A stretch of 64,000 nucleotides of DNA, taken from positions 3,100,001-3,164,000 of the forward strand of contig OZ240251.1 of the NCBI GenBank assembly GCA_965198285.1. The letters are read 5' to 3'. Both the position numbers and the translations under genes were made by a program. Positions 61,998-64,000 of the stretch are shown here, piece after piece (within the stretch, counting starts at the first letter, position 1; every line of letters starts with the position of its first letter). The stretch comes from UBA11872 sp965198285 (GTDB lineage Bacteria; Chloroflexota; UBA11872). The notes beneath the pieces are model-generated. The model was not told the DNA's origin and made no database searches. It saw only the letters and a program-made list of their open reading frames with translations.

Positions 61998-63851
61998 CTA
62001 GATGAGGGGGCGCTCGTCTGTGACAGCTTTGGCGTAGCGTTCGCGCGAGGCTTGCACGCCTGCGATGGTGGACACCTCTGAGATCGGGACGTCCCACCAT
62101 GACTCGTAGGTAGGCACGCCGTCCACGGCGTCCACGTCCACAGCAATGAGAGTGGAGCGGTCCGCCTCGCGCGCGTCGCCGAGGGCCTCGTGCAGGTCGT
62201 CCGCAGTGTTGGCGCGGATGACGTTCATGCCGAGGCCCTCGGCGTTGGCGGCGAGGTCGAGTGGAATGGTGTCGCCGTCCAGCAGGCCCGAAGCGCCATT
62301 TCGGTAGCGATATTGGGTGCCCCAGCCATCGGCGCCGACGTCGGTGGAGAGCGCGCGGATGCTGCCCCAGCCGTGGTTATCGAGCAGGACGACGTTGATC
62401 TTGATGCCCTCCTGCAAGGCGGTGACGAGTTCCTGGGCCATCATCAGGTAGGAGCCGTCGCCGACCATGACGTAGACCTCACGCTCGGGGGCCGCCAGCT
62501 TGGCGCCGATGCCGCCGGCGATCTCGTAGCCCATGCAGGAGTAGCCGTATTCCAGGTGGAAGCCGCCGGGCTGTTTGGTGCGCCAGAGCTTGTGAAGGTC
62601 GCCGGGGAGGCTGCCGGCGGCGCAGACCACCACGTCCTCAGGCCTCGTGAAGTCGTTGACGACGCCGATGACGTGGCCCTGGCGCAGCGGGATGGCGTCG
62701 GTGGCGGCCGTCTGCTGGTCGGTTTCGGCGATCCACTCGGCTCGCCGAGCGTCCACTTGCTGGCTGAAGGCCGTCGGGACGCGGTAGCCGGCAGCGGCCT
62801 CAGCCAGTTCCTCCAGCACGACCTTGGCGTCGCCCTGCAGCGGGAGGGCGGCGTGCTTATAGGCGTCCAGTTCGGCCACATTGATGTTGATGAAGCGGAC
62901 ATTCGGATTCTGAAACTGGGTTTTGGAAGCGGTGGTGAAGTCGGTGTAGCGCGTGCCGATGCCAATGATGAGGTCGGCGTCGCGTGCGACGAGGTTGGCG
63001 GCCGTGCCGCCGGAGAACCCGACGGCGCCCAGAACCTGGGGATGGTCGTGCGGCAAGGCGCCCTTGCCGGCCTTGGTCTCGGAGACAGGAATCCCGGTGG
63101 CCTCGACGAAGGCCTGTAGCGTGGCAGACGCCTCGCTGTATAGGACGCCGCCACCGGCAATGATGAGCGGACGCTGGCTGGCACGCAGCCAGGCGGCTGC
63201 CCGCTGTAAGAGATCAGCGTCGGGCCGCGCCCGCGGGATGTCCCAGACGCGGGGCTCGAATAGTCGGTCAGGGTAGTCGTAAGCCTCGGTCTGAACATCC
63301 TGCGGCAGGCAGAGCGTGACCGCGCCGGTGGATGCGGGGGATGTGAGCACTCGCATCGCTTCCATTAGCGCAGGCACCAGCTGGTCGGGGCGGTTGATGC
63401 GGTCCCAGTAGGTGGATACCGGGCGGAAGCAGTCGTTGACGGAAACGTCGTGTGACCAGGGCGCTTCGAGTTGCTGGAGGACCGGCGCGACTTTGCGGTT
63501 GGCAAAGATGTCGCCGGGCAGCAGCAGGACGGGCAGGCGGTTGATGGTGGCCGTGGCCGCGCCGGTGACCATGTTGGTGGCGCCGGGGCCGATGGACGAC
63601 GTGCAAGCCAGCGTGCCCAGGCGATTCTTCATCTTGGCGAAGCCAATGGCGCTGTGGACCATGGACTGCTCGTTGCGCGCCTGGTAGTAACGAAAGTCGG
63701 GGTTTTCCTGCAGGGCCTCGCCGACTCCGGCGACGTTTCCATGGCCGAATATGCCGAAACAGCCCGCGAAAAACGGCTGCCGGCTACCGTCTCGGGCCAC
63801 GTGCTGAACCTTGAGGAATTCAACCAGTGCCTGGGCCATCGTCTTCTTCAC
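61998..63851 (-). CDS. iolD: IolD-like trihydroxycyclohexane-1,2-dione acylhydrolase (ThDP enzyme)
   Basis: 617 residues, close to known IolD. The N-terminus MAQALVEFLKVQHVARDG then FFAGCFGIFGHGNVAGVG and YYQARNEQSMVHSAIGFAK with the catalytic Glu are characteristic; the ThDP loop is VGDGSYLMMAQEL...VVLLDNHGWGSI. IolD opens the ring of the inositol-derived diketone to 5-deoxyglucuronate. It lies in one direction with the TIM-barrel gene (110-base gap), opposite to the importer. Other iol genes (iolB, iolC, iolJ) are not in the window. Confidence 0.88.
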   Translation of the reverse strand: MKKTMAQALVEFLKVQHVARDGSRQPFFAGCFGIFGHGNVAGVGEALQENPDFRYYQARNEQSMVHSAIGFAKMKNRLGTLACTSSIGPGATNMVTGAATATINRLPVLLLPGDIFANRKVAPVLQQLEAPWSHDVSVNDCFRPVSTYWDRINRPDQLVPALMEAMRVLTSPASTGAVTLCLPQDVQTEAYDYPDRLFEPRVWDIPRARPDADLLQRAAAWLRASQRPLIIAGGGVLYSEASATLQAFVEATGIPVSETKAGKGALPHDHPQVLGAVGFSGGTAANLVARDADLIIGIGTRYTDFTTASKTQFQNPNVRFININVAELDAYKHAALPLQGDAKVVLEELAEAAAGYRVPTAFSQQVDARRAEWIAETDQQTAATDAIPLRQGHVIGVVNDFTRPEDVVVCAAGSLPGDLHKLWRTKQPGGFHLEYGYSCMGYEIAGGIGAKLAAPEREVYVMVGDGSYLMMAQELVTALQEGIKINVVLLDNHGWGSIRALSTDVGADGWGTQYRYRNGASGLLDGDTIPLDLAANAEGLGMNVIRANTADDLHEALGDAREADRSTLIAVDVDAVDGVPTYESWWDVPISEVSTIAGVQASRERYAKAVTDERPLI

Positions 63852-64000
63852 CTGGAATGCCCCTTTGCTATCGTCGGCCGTCGACTCGGACGGTGTTTTG
63901 CCACGTGGTGCCCGCAGCCACCAATTTGCGCAACGAGTCGCAAGCGAATGTCACCAAGGCCGCAGCAGATCATACGAGAGACACCCATATCTGACGTTCA

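Overview
The window is one contig of GC-rich bacterial DNA. It most likely comes from a member of the Chloroflexota, possibly a marine or host-associated lineage related to SAR202 or Caldilineae. I infer this from the content: two solute-binding lipoproteins with a Tat signal, a lipobox and then repeated KEVPVEKIV-type linkers; an expanded set of Gfo/Idh/MocA oxidoreductases, TIM-barrel isomerases, an enolase-superfamily enzyme and a PhyH dioxygenase; and a compact division/cell-wall cluster. No rRNA or other decisive marker is present, so the taxonomy is inference.

Layout. 0-3.4 kb: an unknown protein, a DHA2-type MFS exporter, an unknown protein and an RNase H. 3.4-16.3 kb: a division and cell-wall (dcw) operon, mraZ-rsmH-ftsL-ftsI-ftsW-murG-murC-murB-ftsQ-ftsA-ftsZ-yggS-yggT-yggU, with MraZ-box repeats in front and mostly 4-bp start/stop overlaps. 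mraY and murD/E/F are absent from it. 16.3-19.8 kb: hisS-hisH-hisA-hisF, where hisA carries a single-base frameshift. 19.9-25.1 kb: a 36-aa membrane protein, an MFS sugar-type transporter, a Gfo/Idh enzyme, MOSC and TIM-barrel genes, a C26 amidotransferase-like hydrolase and tRNA-Leu(GAG). 25.2-28.2 kb: an NfeD protease and flotillin pair.

28.2-39.5 kb: a largely minus-strand catabolic block. In transcription order it holds a solute-binding protein, two permeases, a sialidase-like propeller protein, an enolase-superfamily dehydratase, a Gfo/Idh dehydrogenase, an AAC(3)-fold protein and a PhyH oxygenase. A GH43/32-like propeller gene is divergent. This transporter has no ATPase gene nearby. 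39.5-46.6 kb: a MOSC protein, an MFS exporter, a truncated M19 dipeptidase fragment, a large secreted HEXXH protein of lower GC and an intact M19 dipeptidase. 46.6-51.5 kb: a flavoprotein, a Gfo/Idh protein without a visible GxGxxG motif, a palindrome, a 21-bp tandem-repeat array and a ThDP enzyme.

51.6-55.1 kb: an XRE regulator beside a 337-aa protein of unknown function. The last 708 bp of that gene region are duplicated, without any length change, about 1.9 kb downstream. 55.2-63.9 kb: a complete ABC sugar importer (binding protein, two permeases, ATPase) with a Gfo/Idh dehydrogenase, a TIM-barrel isomerase and an IolD-type acylhydrolase, which together suggest uptake and catabolism of inositol or an inositol-like polyol.

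The non-coding structure is the most unusual part. There are three related large palindromes (positions 1-29, 38415-38471 and 49166-49219), a 10-unit 21-bp tandem array, a tRNA 3'-half remnant at 31087-31127, and matching perfect stem-loops between binding-protein and permease genes in both ABC operons. No intact transposase, integrase, CRISPR array or phage gene was recognised.
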